Notes under the pieces: model-generated
Seen by the model: the letters and a program-made list of their open reading frames with translations, nothing else
The model's database searches: none
What the model was told of the DNA's origin: nothing
NCBI GenBank assembly: GCA_963693285.1
Contig: OY848919.1
Location: 6,354,136 to 6,418,135 of the forward strand
Length of the DNA: 64,000 bases
Reading direction: 5' to 3'
From: Xestospongia muta
Taxonomy: Eukaryota > Porifera > Demospongiae > Haplosclerida > Petrosiidae
Shown here: in pieces, positions 21,864 through 33,531 of the stretch
Layout: every line of letters begins with the position of its first letter
How positions within the stretch are numbered: position 1 is the first letter of the stretch
Position numbers and translations under genes: made by a program

Positions 21864-24800
21864 GTAAGTGTATACACTTTCCTCCGTAATCACATTATAC
21901 AATTTGCTGCCTCGGTAGTGACAGGATGAATACTGTCAGCTAGTAAGTGACGAGGTGTTTAGTTTTCAATTACTGGCTTGTATGTATGTTATAATTTCCC
22001 TATTGTTTCCAATCATTATTGGATTTCAGATTCATTTATAATACAATATAGTATTGATTTGTTTATGTATTACTAACCAATTATGCAGCTACATTGAGTA
22101 ACATTTTAAAGCAGAGAAATTATTTTAATCTATTTATAATACAACTACTATTTTGACATTTTCTATAGTATGCTTTCAATCTTTATGATCTTAGTTATAT
22201 TATAATCAATGTAATGAGTAGTCATACATTAAACTGAGAGATTATAGAATTTGTTTATTAATGATCACTTTGATAAGTCTATTTGCTTGAAAGAAGATAT
22301 GTATGATCAAAAACTAATAAAAATATCTGTATTATTAATAGCAAAACAATATCATAATTATGTTTTTGTACACTTATCTCATCCATATCCTATTTATTAT
22401 GTTCATATCTCTAATTGCATTAACCCCATCTTTTGTTACAAACTATTACTATTGTAACACTACATTACTACAACTATATTTTTTTATCAACTCTATGTAT
22501 TGATATTTAATTAGATATAATATATGAACTTAAATTCAATTCATATCAATACTGTATAATGTAGAAAGACATGTGTAATATCAATAGTATCAATGTTTAT
22601 GTGTGAATACAGGTCAATAAAGCTATGAAATCCACAGACAGTGTTTGAACACTGCTGTGCTATGTTTAAAAATCTAGTAAGGCTCTTGTTTATCTTCCAG
22701 AAGTAAGGGTACAAACCCACTCATGACTACTCCAATAATGCACTAGATAAACAATGTGGTTAAGTAGGGTAAATTATAAAATAACTGTAGGTAGAAAGAC
22801 AAATCTAACATTTTTATTATAATATAGCTTTAACAAATGGCGCCATGAGTCTGTCTCTTTATGGGTATGCCTCATCATTCTATTACTATGGTACTGTGAG
22901 AGTCTATTACAATAATGGATGGGGTAATATCTGTTATGATTACTACTACAGTTCTACTAAAGCTAATGTCATTTGTCATCAATTGGGATATACTGGAGCA
23001 TCGAGTTACTCTAGAGCTGGATTAGTGAGGTTAGAATTATCTAATAATCAAGCTCTACATTATCTCTATCTAGCTATGGCACTGACACTTTATCTATGAA
23101 GATGGATGACCTCAACTGTAGCAGTAGTAGCTACCTCACTATATTTCAGTGTTCTTTTGATACATACATTGATAGTGGATGTACTAATAATAACTCTTAT
23201 GTTGCTACTGTGTCCTGCTGTGAGCATAAATATTTACTTAATGCTTATCATTTTGTTATAGATACCACTAGGATCTGGAACAGTAATCCTTTCTCTGGTA
23301 TGATACGTCTTCAAGGAGGTAGTTATCCAAATGAAGGGTGTGTAGAAGTGTACTGTAATGGACAGTGGGGAAAATATGTGATGATGGATTTGGTTCTACT
23401 GATGCTCGTACTATTTGTAAACAACTGGGATATAACTATTACTACAATTATGATCATCTCAGTCTGTAAGAAACAAATTACATATATTTATGTGGCGTTC
23501 GAAAGAGTTCAGCCACCCATGCAGAAGTTGCATTTTTATGTTATTTAAATTAACCGCAGCTACACGTATAATGTTTCTGTGGTGTTACAGCTGTTTTTGA
23601 AGTAGTATGGAGTGAGTTACAATTACATAAGAAATTAGAGAAACTTTAGGGTAAGCAATATCTGTGTTTTAAACTAGGTATGGTGTTTATACTCATTGGT
23701 GGGTTTCCTCTGGGTATGTTGTGGTCAGCTATTTTCTAATTGTTCCAGACACTTCTCTGGAAATTAAGTACTTCAACCAAGGTTATAACGACTGATCTGA
23801 ATATTTCTTGTGTAAACAGCTTTTGGTAGACATAACTGAGCAGCTATAAAACATTCTGCTAAGTACTGCACATTGTCTAAGCAAATAAGCTTAAATACTA
23901 TTTTTAATGAGAAACATGTGGGTGGCTGAACTGTTTTGAGCATCACTGCCTATACTTAATATTTATAGTTATTCTAAAATACGACATGAAAGACTAACTC
24001 TTTAAAATTTAATTTCAATACAAGTTTCATCATAGTATCTATAATATTGAATTGATAATTTAATTATGTATAGCAAAATTACACATTTGTGATAATTTTA
24101 AATTATAATCATTTAATTATTGTGTAATATTGTTATCATGTATTAACAATGTGTTCCACTATTTGTCATTCGTTCAGACCAGGTACATCCAGTCAACCAA
24201 TTTGGAATACATTCATGTATAGTATTTTCTCTGACATATGTTATGGTACTAGAAATTTCTGTTGATCAACTTCAATAACTAGTTGTACACACTCTGAAGA
24301 TGTTACTGTCACATGTAGTAAGTTGTCATATTATTTTTGTTAAGTAATCTAATTACTTAGATTTACTCATTGTAATTGTTTTATTATTTAGTTTACAGCA
24401 GTTTATATTCAAAGACTTATAATTCAAAGACTACTTGTTCAGGACTAATTTGTAAGTAATTATATCATTGTGTTAGTTCAATTTTATAACATTGTGAAAC
24501 ATGTATATTGACCATAATTATATGCTAATCTTTTCATTTGCAATTAGAGTATGATTATCTTTTATCATTTAGCTAATGTTGCTCAAAATGGTGCTATTAT
24601 TCTATCTCGTTCTGGATATACCTCATCATCCTACTACTATGGTACTGTGAGGATCTATTATAATTGATGGGGTAATATCAGTTATGATTACTACTACAGT
24701 TTTACTGAAGCTAATGTCATTTGTCATCAATTGGGATATACTGGAGCATCGAGTTACTCTAGAGCTGGATTAGTGAGGTTAGAATTATCTAATAATCAAG

Positions 24801-27628
24801 CTCTACATCATCTCTGCCTATTTATGGCACTGACACTTTATCTATGAAGATGGATGACCTCAACTGTGGCAGTAGTACCTACCTCACTATATTTCAGTGT
24901 TCTTTTGATACATACATTGATACCGGATGTACTAATACTATTTGTATGATGCTACTGTGTACTGCTGTGAGTGTATATATCATTTTTTTAGTAAATTGTT
25001 ACATTTGTTACAGATACAAATAGGATCTGGAACAGTAATCCTTTCACTGGTATGATACGTCTTCAAGGAGGAAATTATTCTAATGAAGGACGTATTAAGG
25101 TCTATTGTAATGGACAGTGGGGAACAATATGTGATAATGGATTTGATACTAATGATGCTTGTACTGTCTGTAAACAACTGGGATATAATTATTACCATCG
25201 ATATCGTCACTTAAGTCTGTAAGTATTATAAATCAAAGTAACTATGTACAGTAAATGTTTAAGTATAAAACAGTTTATTTACTTCAATAAAATTGTTTCT
25301 TCTTTGCTTGCCAGTCAATCCTATAATTGTTTTTGATGATGTGTTATGTTTATATGTCCACCTCTCTCGGTTTTTTCTATTGTTGCATGAAATAATATGA
25401 AGCACAAACCACATACATCACTGCCAATCAGTTACAATTATTGATTTCAATTAGACATTACAGTGAGCCATGTCATAATGGCTAACACTTATTAAGTTTT
25501 AAGATTGACTAACCAGTTAACATTCTGTAGTATCTCCATTATTCTATCTTCAAACTATAAAAGATTAATTTTAAAACTTTTTTACAACTAGTGAAGTATT
25601 TACGCAATAGCAACTCTAACAACAAATTATTTGACTATTATTTAGGTCTGGTACTTCAAGTCAACCAATTTGGAGTACATACATGTCCAGTTCTTCCTCT
25701 GATACATGTTATGGTACTAGAAATTCCTGTCCATCAACTTCAATAACTAGTTGTAACCACTATGAAGATATTACTGTCACATGTAGTAAGTTGTTATATT
25801 GTTTTTGTTAAGTAATCTGATTACTTAGATTTACTCATTATCATTGTTTATTGTTAATTGTAGTTTACAGCAGTTTATATTCAAAGACTTATGATTTAAA
25901 GACTAATTGTTCAGGATTAATTTGTAAGTAATTATATCATTGTGTTAGTTCAATGTTATATCATTCTGAAACATGTATTGACTATAATTATATGCTAATG
26001 CTTTCATTTGAGATGAATATCTTTTATCATTTAGCTAATGTTGCTCAAAATGGTGCTATTATTCTATCTCGTTCTGGATATAGCTCATCATCCTATTACT
26101 ATGGTACTGTGAGGATCTATTACAATGGATGGGGTAATATCTGTTATGATTACTACTACGGTTCTAATGAAGCTAATGTGATCTGTCATCAATTGGGATA
26201 TACTGGAGCATCAAGTTACTCTAGAGCTGGATTAATGAGGTTAAAATTATCAAATAAAGAATCTCTACTTTAGCTCAGTCTAGTTATGGCACTGACACTT
26301 TATCTATGAAAATAGACGACCTCAACTGTGCTAGTAGCAACTACCTTACTATATTTCAGTGTTCATTCACTACCTACATTGATAGTAGATGTACTAATAC
26401 TAACTCTTATGATGCTACTGTGTACTGCTGTGAGTGTATATATCATTTCCTTAGTAAATTGTTACATCTGTTACATATACAAATAGGATCTGGAACAGTA
26501 ATCCTTTCTCTGGTATGATATGTCTTCAGGAAGGAAATTATTCTAACGAAGGACGTGTTGAGGTCTATTGTAATGGACAGTGGGGAACAATATGTGATAA
26601 TGGATTTAATTCTATTGATGCTCGAATTATCTGTAAACAACTTGGATATAATTATTATGATAGATATAATCATTTAAGTCTGTAAGTGTTATAAATCAAA
26701 GTAACTATCTACAATAATTGTTTAATTTTTAAACCTTTAACAAGTAGTGAAGTATTTACAATGTGACTGTCACAATAGTATCTCTAAAAACAAATTATTT
26801 GACTATTATTTAGGTCTGGTACATCCAGTCAACCAATTTGGAGTAAATACATGTCCAGTTCTTCCTCTGACACATGTTATGGTACTAGAAATTCCTGTCC
26901 ATCAACTTCAATAACTAGTTGTAACCACTATGAAGATATTACTGTCAGATGTAGTAAGTTGTTATATTAAACAAAACTAATTCTATAATTTGTTAAATTA
27001 CCTAATTATTTAGGTTTACTCATTATTATTGTTGTATTCTTTAGTTTACAGCAGTTTATATTCAAAAAGTTATAATTCAAAGACTACTTGCTCTGGATTA
27101 ATTTGTAAGAATTGTACTATTTTTGTATGGTTAAGAAATTTGCGTTATTATCCTGAATTAAGTTAACTCATCAACAATATTGTTGTTTTATTATTATGTT
27201 GATGTAGCTTCTTCTAGCTATGTTGGTTCTGGTACTATACGTCTTTATCGTAATGGATATACCTTATCCTCTTATTACTATGGTATAGTACAGATCTTAG
27301 TGAATGGACAATGGGGTAATATATGTGATGATACCTACTATAGTCAATATGAAGCTGATGTCATCTGTCATCAATTGGGATATACCAGAGCCTCAAGTTA
27401 TTCTAGAGCTGGATCAGTGAGGTTAGTTTCTTAAAAATTATCTCTAAGACATGTGTAATTATTTGTTAATAATTCAGTTATGGCACTGACTACAGCATAA
27501 TGGTATTGGATGATGTCAACTGTCCTAAAAATGACTATCTCACTATCCTACAATGTTCCTACTCTACTATCATTGATAGTGGATGTACTAACACTAATTC
27601 TTATGATACTACTGTGTCCTGCTGTGAG

Positions 27629-27689
<61 letters not shown>

Positions 27690-29037
27690 GTAGTATAACA
27701 TCTACATGTATTGTGATTCAGACTCTACAAGGATCTGGAACAGTAATCCTTTTACTGGCATGATACATCTTCAGGGAGGAAATTATTCTAATGAAGTACA
27801 TGTGGAGGTCTATTGTAATGGGCAATGGAGAACAATATGTGATAATGGATTTGATTCTAATGATGCACTTGTTCTCTGTAAACAACTGGGATATTCAAAC
27901 TATACAAGTTATAATCATCTTCCTTTGTATGTTTAGTAAAATAGACTATACTGGAAGTATACTATATTTGTTATAGGTCTGGTAGTTCATCTCAAAATAT
28001 TTGGATGAGTAACTTAGCTTGTAGTAGCAGTTTTTCTTGTTTGGGTTCATGTCAGAGTTGTCCTAACAATTCTTATCAAGGATGTCTTCATTCTGAAGAT
28101 GTCACAATTCAATGTAATAAGTTGCAAATAAGCACATACTTAAACTTAAACATAAAGTCAATTCTTTCCAATAAAAGTAATCAAAATTATAGTATTAACT
28201 TAAATAAAATATTATGAATATCTCTTTCATTACCTTCATGGTTTTGTTAAAAAAATATGTCTAAGAAATTTATACTTAAAATTTTCCATGTGTATATTAA
28301 TAGGATAAGGACACATCCTGATATCACAACATTACTGTACATATTTAATGTTCTATTGAAGTCACATTACATTTATAGGTAATCCAACAAGTTTGTCATC
28401 AGTATCAACATTAAGGACTACATGCCATGGTGTTATACCTGCACCTCCTACCACTGCCTGTAAGTCAATGCTAAAGCATAAACTATGAAACATGACATTA
28501 GTAAGTAAATGTACATAGATTATTGATTAGAACCTTTACCAGAACAATGCTATAACTCTACATATCATAGTTATAATTGCTTATTATTTTCTAGCATCAA
28601 ATGTAGCTGGACCAGTTGGTGGTACAATTGGTTCTTTTTCGGTGCTAATTATTGTAGCTTTCATTTGCTATATTGCTGTTGGAAAAATGCGCAAGAGACA
28701 AAATGTTAGAAGTAGCAATACCCAACGAATTGAATTACAAACTATTAGATCTCCTGAAACGAGTCAAAGAACAAATCAAACGAGTTCATCTAGACCACTT
28801 CCTAATACCACTTTGAATACTATAACACAAAGAGAGAACCAATATAATGATTATGTAACACCTTCAACAAATCAGCCAGTAGCTGATCGTAGACCTCTGC
28901 CACCTTACAATGAAAGTAGTAATGCAATTGGATCCTCTTTTGCAACCCTTCCTGCTCCCATTCTACAGGCACCTTATAGGGTAAATATAGTGAGGACTCT
29001 TCCTCCTCCAAGTTATGATGAGCTCTTTAACAATTGA
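21788..29037 (+). CDS. SRCR receptor gene A (signal peptide, 8 SRCR modules, TM, PPxY tail)
   Basis: About 22 exons read from splice sites and repetition. Order: signal peptide; four cassettes, each an A-type SRCR module, a B-type SRCR module and (cassettes 1-3) a 60-nt linker exon; a Ser/Thr-rich stalk exon; and a final TM/cytoplasmic exon. Each SRCR module is two exons totalling 345-360 nt, bounded by phase-1 introns with a phase-2 intron inside. SRCR domains are about 100-residue, disulfide-rich ligand-binding folds of secreted and cell-surface proteins; this build is a type I receptor, ligand unknown. Several modules carry lesions (see cassette entries), so a full-length product cannot be translated. 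Either the gene is decaying or damaged modules are skipped, which the exon phases would permit. Confidence 0.7.
22828..24451 (+). CDS. SRCR gene A cassette 1
   Basis: Exons 22828-23029 and 23074-23219 (A module, 44-nt intron between, intact: [29 protein letters not shown]). Exons 23262-23465 and 24178-24317 form the B module ([16 protein letters not shown]), with one base missing at about 23368 compared with sister exons and an in-frame TGA replacing CCA in 24178-24317. Linker exon 24392-24451 ([19 protein letters not shown]). So A is usable and B is broken. Confidence 0.7.
24573..25923 (+). CDS. SRCR gene A cassette 2
   Basis: A module exons 24573-24777 and 24822-24966: TGA at 24665-24667 where sisters have GGA, the 3' splice site of the mini-intron has lost its AG (CTAT instead of CTAG), and one base is missing at about 24935. 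B module exons 25014-25218 and 25646-25785 are intact ([30 protein letters not shown]). Linker exon 25864-25923. The A module is dead, B sound. Confidence 0.7.
26035..27104 (+). CDS. SRCR gene A cassette 3
   Basis: A module exons 26035-26239 and 26284-26429, intact, 44-nt intron. B module exons 26477-26681 and 26814-26953 are open, but the 3' splice site before 26477 reads ACAT where sister genes have ACAG; the next AG would shift the frame. Linker exon 27045-27104. Confidence 0.7.
27208..28116 (+). CDS. SRCR gene A cassette 4 (membrane-proximal)
   Basis: A module exons 27208-27421 and 27478-27623, the most canonical SRCR here ([31 protein letters not shown]). B module exons 27722-27926 and 27977-28116 ([22 protein letters not shown], then a Cys-rich end with [13 protein letters not shown]). 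The intron before 27722 contains an ATT microsatellite. The donor after 28116 is ATAAGT where the paralogue at 52912 has GTAAGT, so splicing to the stalk exon may fail. Confidence 0.75.
27628..27691. repeat. ATT/TTA microsatellite in SRCR intron
   Basis: About 20 TTA units directly after the exon donor. A shorter version of about 12 units is at 52458-52496 in gene B. It creates spurious poly-Tyr/poly-Ile ORFs. Confidence 0.9.
28379..29037 (+). CDS. SRCR gene A stalk, TM and cytoplasmic exons
   Basis: Exon 28379-28459 encodes a 27-residue Ser/Thr/Pro-rich stalk. Exon 28595-29037 starts in phase 1, encodes a TM helix (about [20 protein letters not shown]), a basic stop-transfer (KMRKRQN), then a roughly 115-residue tail rich in Ser, Thr, Pro and Asn with several Tyr and ending [16 protein letters not shown] is a PPxY motif that WW domains of Nedd4-type ubiquitin ligases bind; a role in endocytosis or sorting is inference. 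Downstream, 29038-29180 still matches gene B. Confidence 0.8.
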
Positions 29038-29289
29038 AAAACATACACTACATCAAATTATTGTTGCTATCTTATCACATACGTTCATTTTAATAACTGT
29101 AGATCCGTTGTTTTTTATTACTTAAATTGATTTTGCTCTCCTTTAATAGTCAAAATTTTAGAAAATATTTGAGTGATTTAACTCTTTAAAGCCCAATGTT
29201 GCAAATCTACAACAAATTTCATATCGTTCATAAACAATTGATTACTCATTCTTTCTTGTTATTCTTAAGTTTTGTGAAAACCATTACAA

Positions 29290-30039
29290 TATTAGATAAA
29301 CATTTTTACGGTTGTAGTAAAGACTCAGCTGTAAAAAGAAATGCGGAGCGCTTCGCATCAAGTAATAAGCTTCATGCTGTCAGCAGCTGCCTCACCCATC
29401 CTACTCCAGCAAGCAGGTAAGCATACTAATATTAAAGATACGATAGCAATAAGGATATTGTAGACATGATAGAGAGCGACTGGGAAATAGCAGAAGTAAT
29501 TTGCGAGTATAGTAATGATGATTTCGAGTGTGGAATAAATGAAGACATTGTTGAGGCCAGGTATGAAAATAAACTCTGACTGTTATTTTTAATTATTTTC
29601 TTCAACAATAAAATATAAAGTATTGAATGAATAGAATCACAAAGAGCATGTAGCAGAAATAATTTTCTTCAGACTTTTGGACAGTTACCTGCATGAAACA
29701 TAAATGTGTTACTACATATCATGCTACTGAAAAATAATATTATGTTTATGTAGAATTGGGAATGCTGAAAGTAATCAGATGTACAAAATGGATGATGTCA
29801 ATAGTGATTGGTGTGAAGATGAGGAGGAGAGAGATGAACAGAGAATGGTGCAGATAATAACGAGCTAGACAAAAATGTGGATGACGAACACAACAATGAA
29901 GAGATTAATGATGATGAGCATGAAAACAACAATGTGGAAAGTAGTGATGAAGATGGTGATAAAATTGGCAATAACAAAAATGAAAGTGATGAGGATGAAG
30001 ACAACAATGATGACAATTTCACAGTACACAAGTGATATC
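29290..30039 (+). pseudogene. N-terminal part of a piggyBac-like gene, 5' of the LTR element
   Basis: Plus-strand pieces with acidic composition: about 29466-29560 (ESDWEIAEVICEYSNDDFEC, then a GTATG donor-like end) and about 29756-30034, very rich in Asp/Glu/Asn. piggyBac transposases typically have such an acidic N-terminal region, and the conserved core resumes right after the LTR element at 34337. Exon limits are uncertain and frames are broken. Confidence 0.45.
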
Positions 30040-30283
30040 TGAAATGACCAGCACACAAGTAGTCGCAACAAAAACTCACAGTCAACAAATAAATGGTACA
30101 TATCATCAAAAACAACTTGACAAAAACAATGACTCAATAACAGTAATAAATGAAAAGTCACTACTGAACCTCACTCGTCCTCTAACTCTAACTAACTAAC
30201 TGAAATGCAAAAAGAAAAAATGATCTAAATACAAAAACAACTTATGAATATTAATAAGTTACTAACTGAGACAGGATATCACA
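30040..30283 (-). repeat. 3' LTR
   Basis: In element orientation it begins TGTGATATCC and ends CATTTCA. Matches 34096-34336 apart from scattered substitutions and small indels. Confidence 0.9.
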
Positions 30284-30296
30284 CTCCTCCCCCTCT
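30284..30296 (-). other. polypurine tract of the LTR element
   Basis: AGAGGGGGAGGAG read on the minus strand, directly before the 3' LTR; the expected plus-strand primer. It overlaps the last pol stop. Confidence 0.8.
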
Positions 30297-30600
30297 AGTT
30301 TGAAACCATTGGAGCATATGTAGTAACTGGTCGACGTACCCTATTGGAGCGACGCAGTGTTCCACCTGTACTTGTAGTAGTATGAGATTCAACAGGTGCT
30401 TGACTTGGCATTAGAAGTGAGGATGGACGAATTTTCCAATCATCAAATAAATCTTCAAAATCTTCTGTACTGTCAAGTACATCTTCAGTATCAATATGAC
30501 GAAAACGTAACTGATCAACATGTCTCTTAATAACATTTTCTGATTTAGTTTTAACTTGATACGATACTGGGCCAGTTATTTTTACTACTGTAACTGGCAT
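30295..30600 (-). pseudogene. C-terminal end of gypsy pol
   Basis: 101 codons in one open frame after the integrase core: basic and hydrophilic, includes GPVSYQVKT and RRSNRVRRP, typical of the tail after integrase in gypsy elements. Between 30600 and 30917 the frame is interrupted. Confidence 0.6.
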
Positions 30601-30916
30601 CCATTTCTGTGTTCCATAATAATTTCTAGCATAGAGAGTATCTCCAATTGAGAATTTTCTAACAGTACGACGATTATCTTGAACTACTTTGTCTTGTTTA
30701 TCTCAAATCTTCCTGTAAATACCAGGATGTCGTAAATCAAATCTGAAACGTGGTCATTTGCCCAATAAAATTTCTGCTGGGGCTAACCTAGTAGTTGACT
30801 GAGGAGTAATCCTATAATTGAATAAAAAATTTTGAAATTTTAGACTCTAAACTGCCATCCATTTTTCTCATTGCTTGCTTAAATGTCTGTACTGCACATT
30901 CAACTAATCCATTTGA

Positions 30917-31487
30917 TCAAGGATGGTATGGTGATGTTAATGTATGATTGATACCGTTATTTTCCATAAATTGACGAAATTCATTGCTGGTAAATGCTGA
31001 TCCATTATCGAATACTAGTTGTTCTGGTATACCATGAATAGCAAAAATGTCACGTAATTTTTTAATAATAACTGAAGAGGAGGTTGACGCAACTGTGTGC
31101 ACTTCTAACCACTTTGAATGAACATCTATTAGCAGTAGAAATCGTTTTCTGAGAAATGGTCCAGCATGATCGACATGGAGTTACGTGTAATTGTTGTAAA
31201 ATGACATCGCGTCCAGAATGTGGAATAACGACTCTTGATCCCCAAAGAAGAGTACCGTCAACAACACTTAATTCTGAATCTTTCTGAGTGTAAGTTCTTA
31301 ACTTAGTTTTAGTGTCAGGAATTTCACCATCACTTTGAATCATTTTTCTAACTGTAGATAACACTGGATCTTTCTCTGTCCATTTCTTGATGTGTTCAGG
31401 TGACACAATTTGTTTTGACAACTGACTAAATAGAAGAAGTATATTTCCTGGTGTAGGTACATGATCAATAGTATTTGGGTGCGGCAA
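30917..31487 (-). pseudogene. gypsy integrase region, broken
   Basis: Two overlapping frames. 31062-31487 covers the linker and N-terminal part (EHIKKWTEKDPVLSTVRKM type); 30917-31102 covers the core with the second catalytic Asp (EQLVFDNGSAFTSNEF) and the SPYHP motif. The zinc-binding HHCC part and the first Asp fall across the frame break. Confidence 0.75.
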
Positions 31488-31529
31488 TCTGCTGAAAGCA
31501 TCAGTGTTACTTATCTGTGTTCCTGGTTT

Positions 31530-32564
31530 CTACTGGATACTATAGTCATAAGCTGATAATGTTAATGCCCAGTGCTGGACTCTTGATGATAACATTACTG
31601 GTATTGGTTTAGATTCGTTTAGTATGTATTTCAGTGGTTGATGATCTGAGTATATGGTGAAGTGACGACCATAGAGGTAGTGATGCAATCTTTTAACTGC
31701 GGAAACTATTGCTAAGGCTTCCTTTTCTAATTGTGAGTAATTCTTTTCAGCAGGAGCTAAAGTGCGGAAAATGAAAGTTATTGGTTTGTCACTACCATCA
31801 TCCATACAATGAGAAAGTATAGCATCAATGCCACATGGAGAAGCATCACAGGCCAGCAGTAACGGTTTCTTGTCATCATAGTGAACTAAAAGAGAAGAGG
31901 ATTGTAATAAACTTTTTACCTTTGTAAATGCTTCTGAATGTTCAGTAGACCAATTCCAACGACTATTTTTACATAGCAGTAAATGTAATGGACCCAGTGA
32001 TGTAGACAGGTTAGAAAGGAACATGTGGTAATAATTTACTAACCCTAGAAAAGACTTTAATTCAGTAACATTAGTAGGTGGTAGAGCTTGTTTTATTGCT
32101 TGTACTTTTGAAGGAGATGGGTGTAATCCATTTTTGTCAATTACATGTCCCAAATATTCCATTGACTCTGCTGTGACACATTTTGATTTCTTTAGTGTCA
32201 ATCCAGCTAATTCTAATCTTTGTAAAACAAGTTCGAGGTTCTTCAGGTGATTTTGTTCATCTGTTTCAGTAACGAGAATATCGTCAATGTAAACGCAAAC
32301 GTATGGCAAGTCTCTGAGGAGCGTTTCCATGGTTCTTTAAAATAATGCAGGTGCTGTTTTAATTCTGAAAGGCAATCTCTTGTACTGAAACAATCCTTGG
32401 TGAGTCGAAATGGTTGTAAATTTCTTGGAGTCTTTATGTAACCAAATTTGCTGATATGCATGTCTAAGGTCTAGTTTTGAGAAAACAGTGCCTCCTGCGA
32501 GTGGTGCAAAAAAGTCTACTACTCTAGGTAGTGGATACAAATCTAGTTGTAGGGCTTGGTTCAC
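31530..32564 (-). pseudogene. gypsy reverse transcriptase and RNase H
   Basis: Two ORFs in the same frame separated by a TAA at 32337-32339. The first has the RT palm motif KLDLRHAYQQI; the second has the catalytic YIDDILV, the GLVNYYHMF thumb region, and RNase H with LLACDASPCGI, KNYSQLEKEALAI and YSDHQPLKYI. Domain order is that of Ty3/gypsy pol. Confidence 0.9.
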
Positions 32565-32789
32565 TGTAATTTTGTAGTCACCACGTAATCGTAATGTTCT
32601 GTCTGTCTTAAGGATAGGAACAATAGGGGCTGCCCATTCTTAAGAAGTAACTGGAGTCAAAATATTTAGCGCTTGAAGGCATTCAATTTCTTTTTCGACT
32701 TTTTCTTAAAGTAAATATGGGACTGGGTGAGGTTTGAAAAATCAAGGTTTAATTTGTGGGTTTATGAATAATTTTGCAGTGGAAGTATT

Positions 32790-32984
32790 TCAGCATCCTA
32801 ACTCGGGTCTAAAAAGTGATGCATATTTCTCTAATAAATTGTTCAATGATGTCTTAGGTAATACTGCATGAATTTTGGTCCAATTTAGTTTAATCTGCTG
32901 TAACCAATTTTGTCCTAACAAACTCGGACCACTGCCTTGAACCACTATTAAAGGCAATGTAAACATCTTTTTCATATGAAACAT
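32790..32984 (-). pseudogene. gypsy protease-to-RT linker
   Basis: 64 codons including GPSLLGQNWLQQI and NLLEKYASLFRPELGC, the stretch that follows aspartic protease and precedes RT in gypsy elements. The protease active site itself lies in the broken sequence upstream (about 32985-33145). Confidence 0.65.
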
Positions 32985-33145
32985 CTACCTCTAATGAGCC
33001 TAAGACTACAATACTCTCACCTGTGTAAGGTGACATCAGTTGAATTAAGCTCTGGGAGAGCACTTAATGAATGGTAGGTACTTTCACTAATAATAGAAGG
33101 GAGGCACCAGTGTCCACCTCCATTGGCAAGTCTGACTATTTATTT

Positions 33146-33514
33146 TTACAGTAACCACAATGGGCTGGCCCTTCCCAGGAAAAGTAAACATTGGGTAGGC
33201 CTTATTGGGTTGATTAGTCTGGTTTGAGGGTACTGGGGGCAGGTCTGGTTCGGCTTTAAGTGTTCTAAAGTGTGTGTTGACTGACCTCTAGAAGTTGATG
33301 TCCTCGCGGTTGACTTTGATTGTTTGGAGAGGGTTCTACAAACTCTTGCTAGATGAGCTTTCTTGCCACATGATCTACAATCTACATTGATGAATTTGCA
33401 TTTCGTCTCATAATGATTTCCACCACATCTGTAGCACTCAATAGTTGTCGACGCGGTTCTTTTTTCCCCCTCTTTAGACGGACTTAGCTGATGCACTGGT
33501 TGATGAGGTACCAC
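33146..33514 (-). pseudogene. gypsy nucleocapsid zinc knuckles
   Basis: Two CCHC knuckles in tandem: CYRCGGNHYETKC and CRSCGKKAHLARVC. The frame differs from gag by one base, at an 8-A run immediately after the gag stop. Confidence 0.8.
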
Positions 33515-33531
33515 GATTGAAGGAGTTTTTT

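Larger units (their letters stand above)
19756..29180. repeat. segmental duplication, copy A
   Basis: The whole region from about 2 kb upstream of SRCR gene A to about 140 bp past its stop is matched by 40132-53920. Upstream flanks, signal exon, most exons and introns align, interrupted by insertions private to one copy. Confidence 0.85.

Noticed and set aside
27500..27763. ORFs with runs of Tyr or Ile
   Set aside because: Produced by translating through the intronic TTA microsatellite. The real exon ends at 27623.
29798..30161. Two minus-strand ORFs of about 100 codons, Leu/Ser- and Ile/Val-rich
   Set aside because: They are antisense to the acidic GAT/GAA-rich piggyBac N-terminus and cross the LTR boundary at 30040; composition artefacts.
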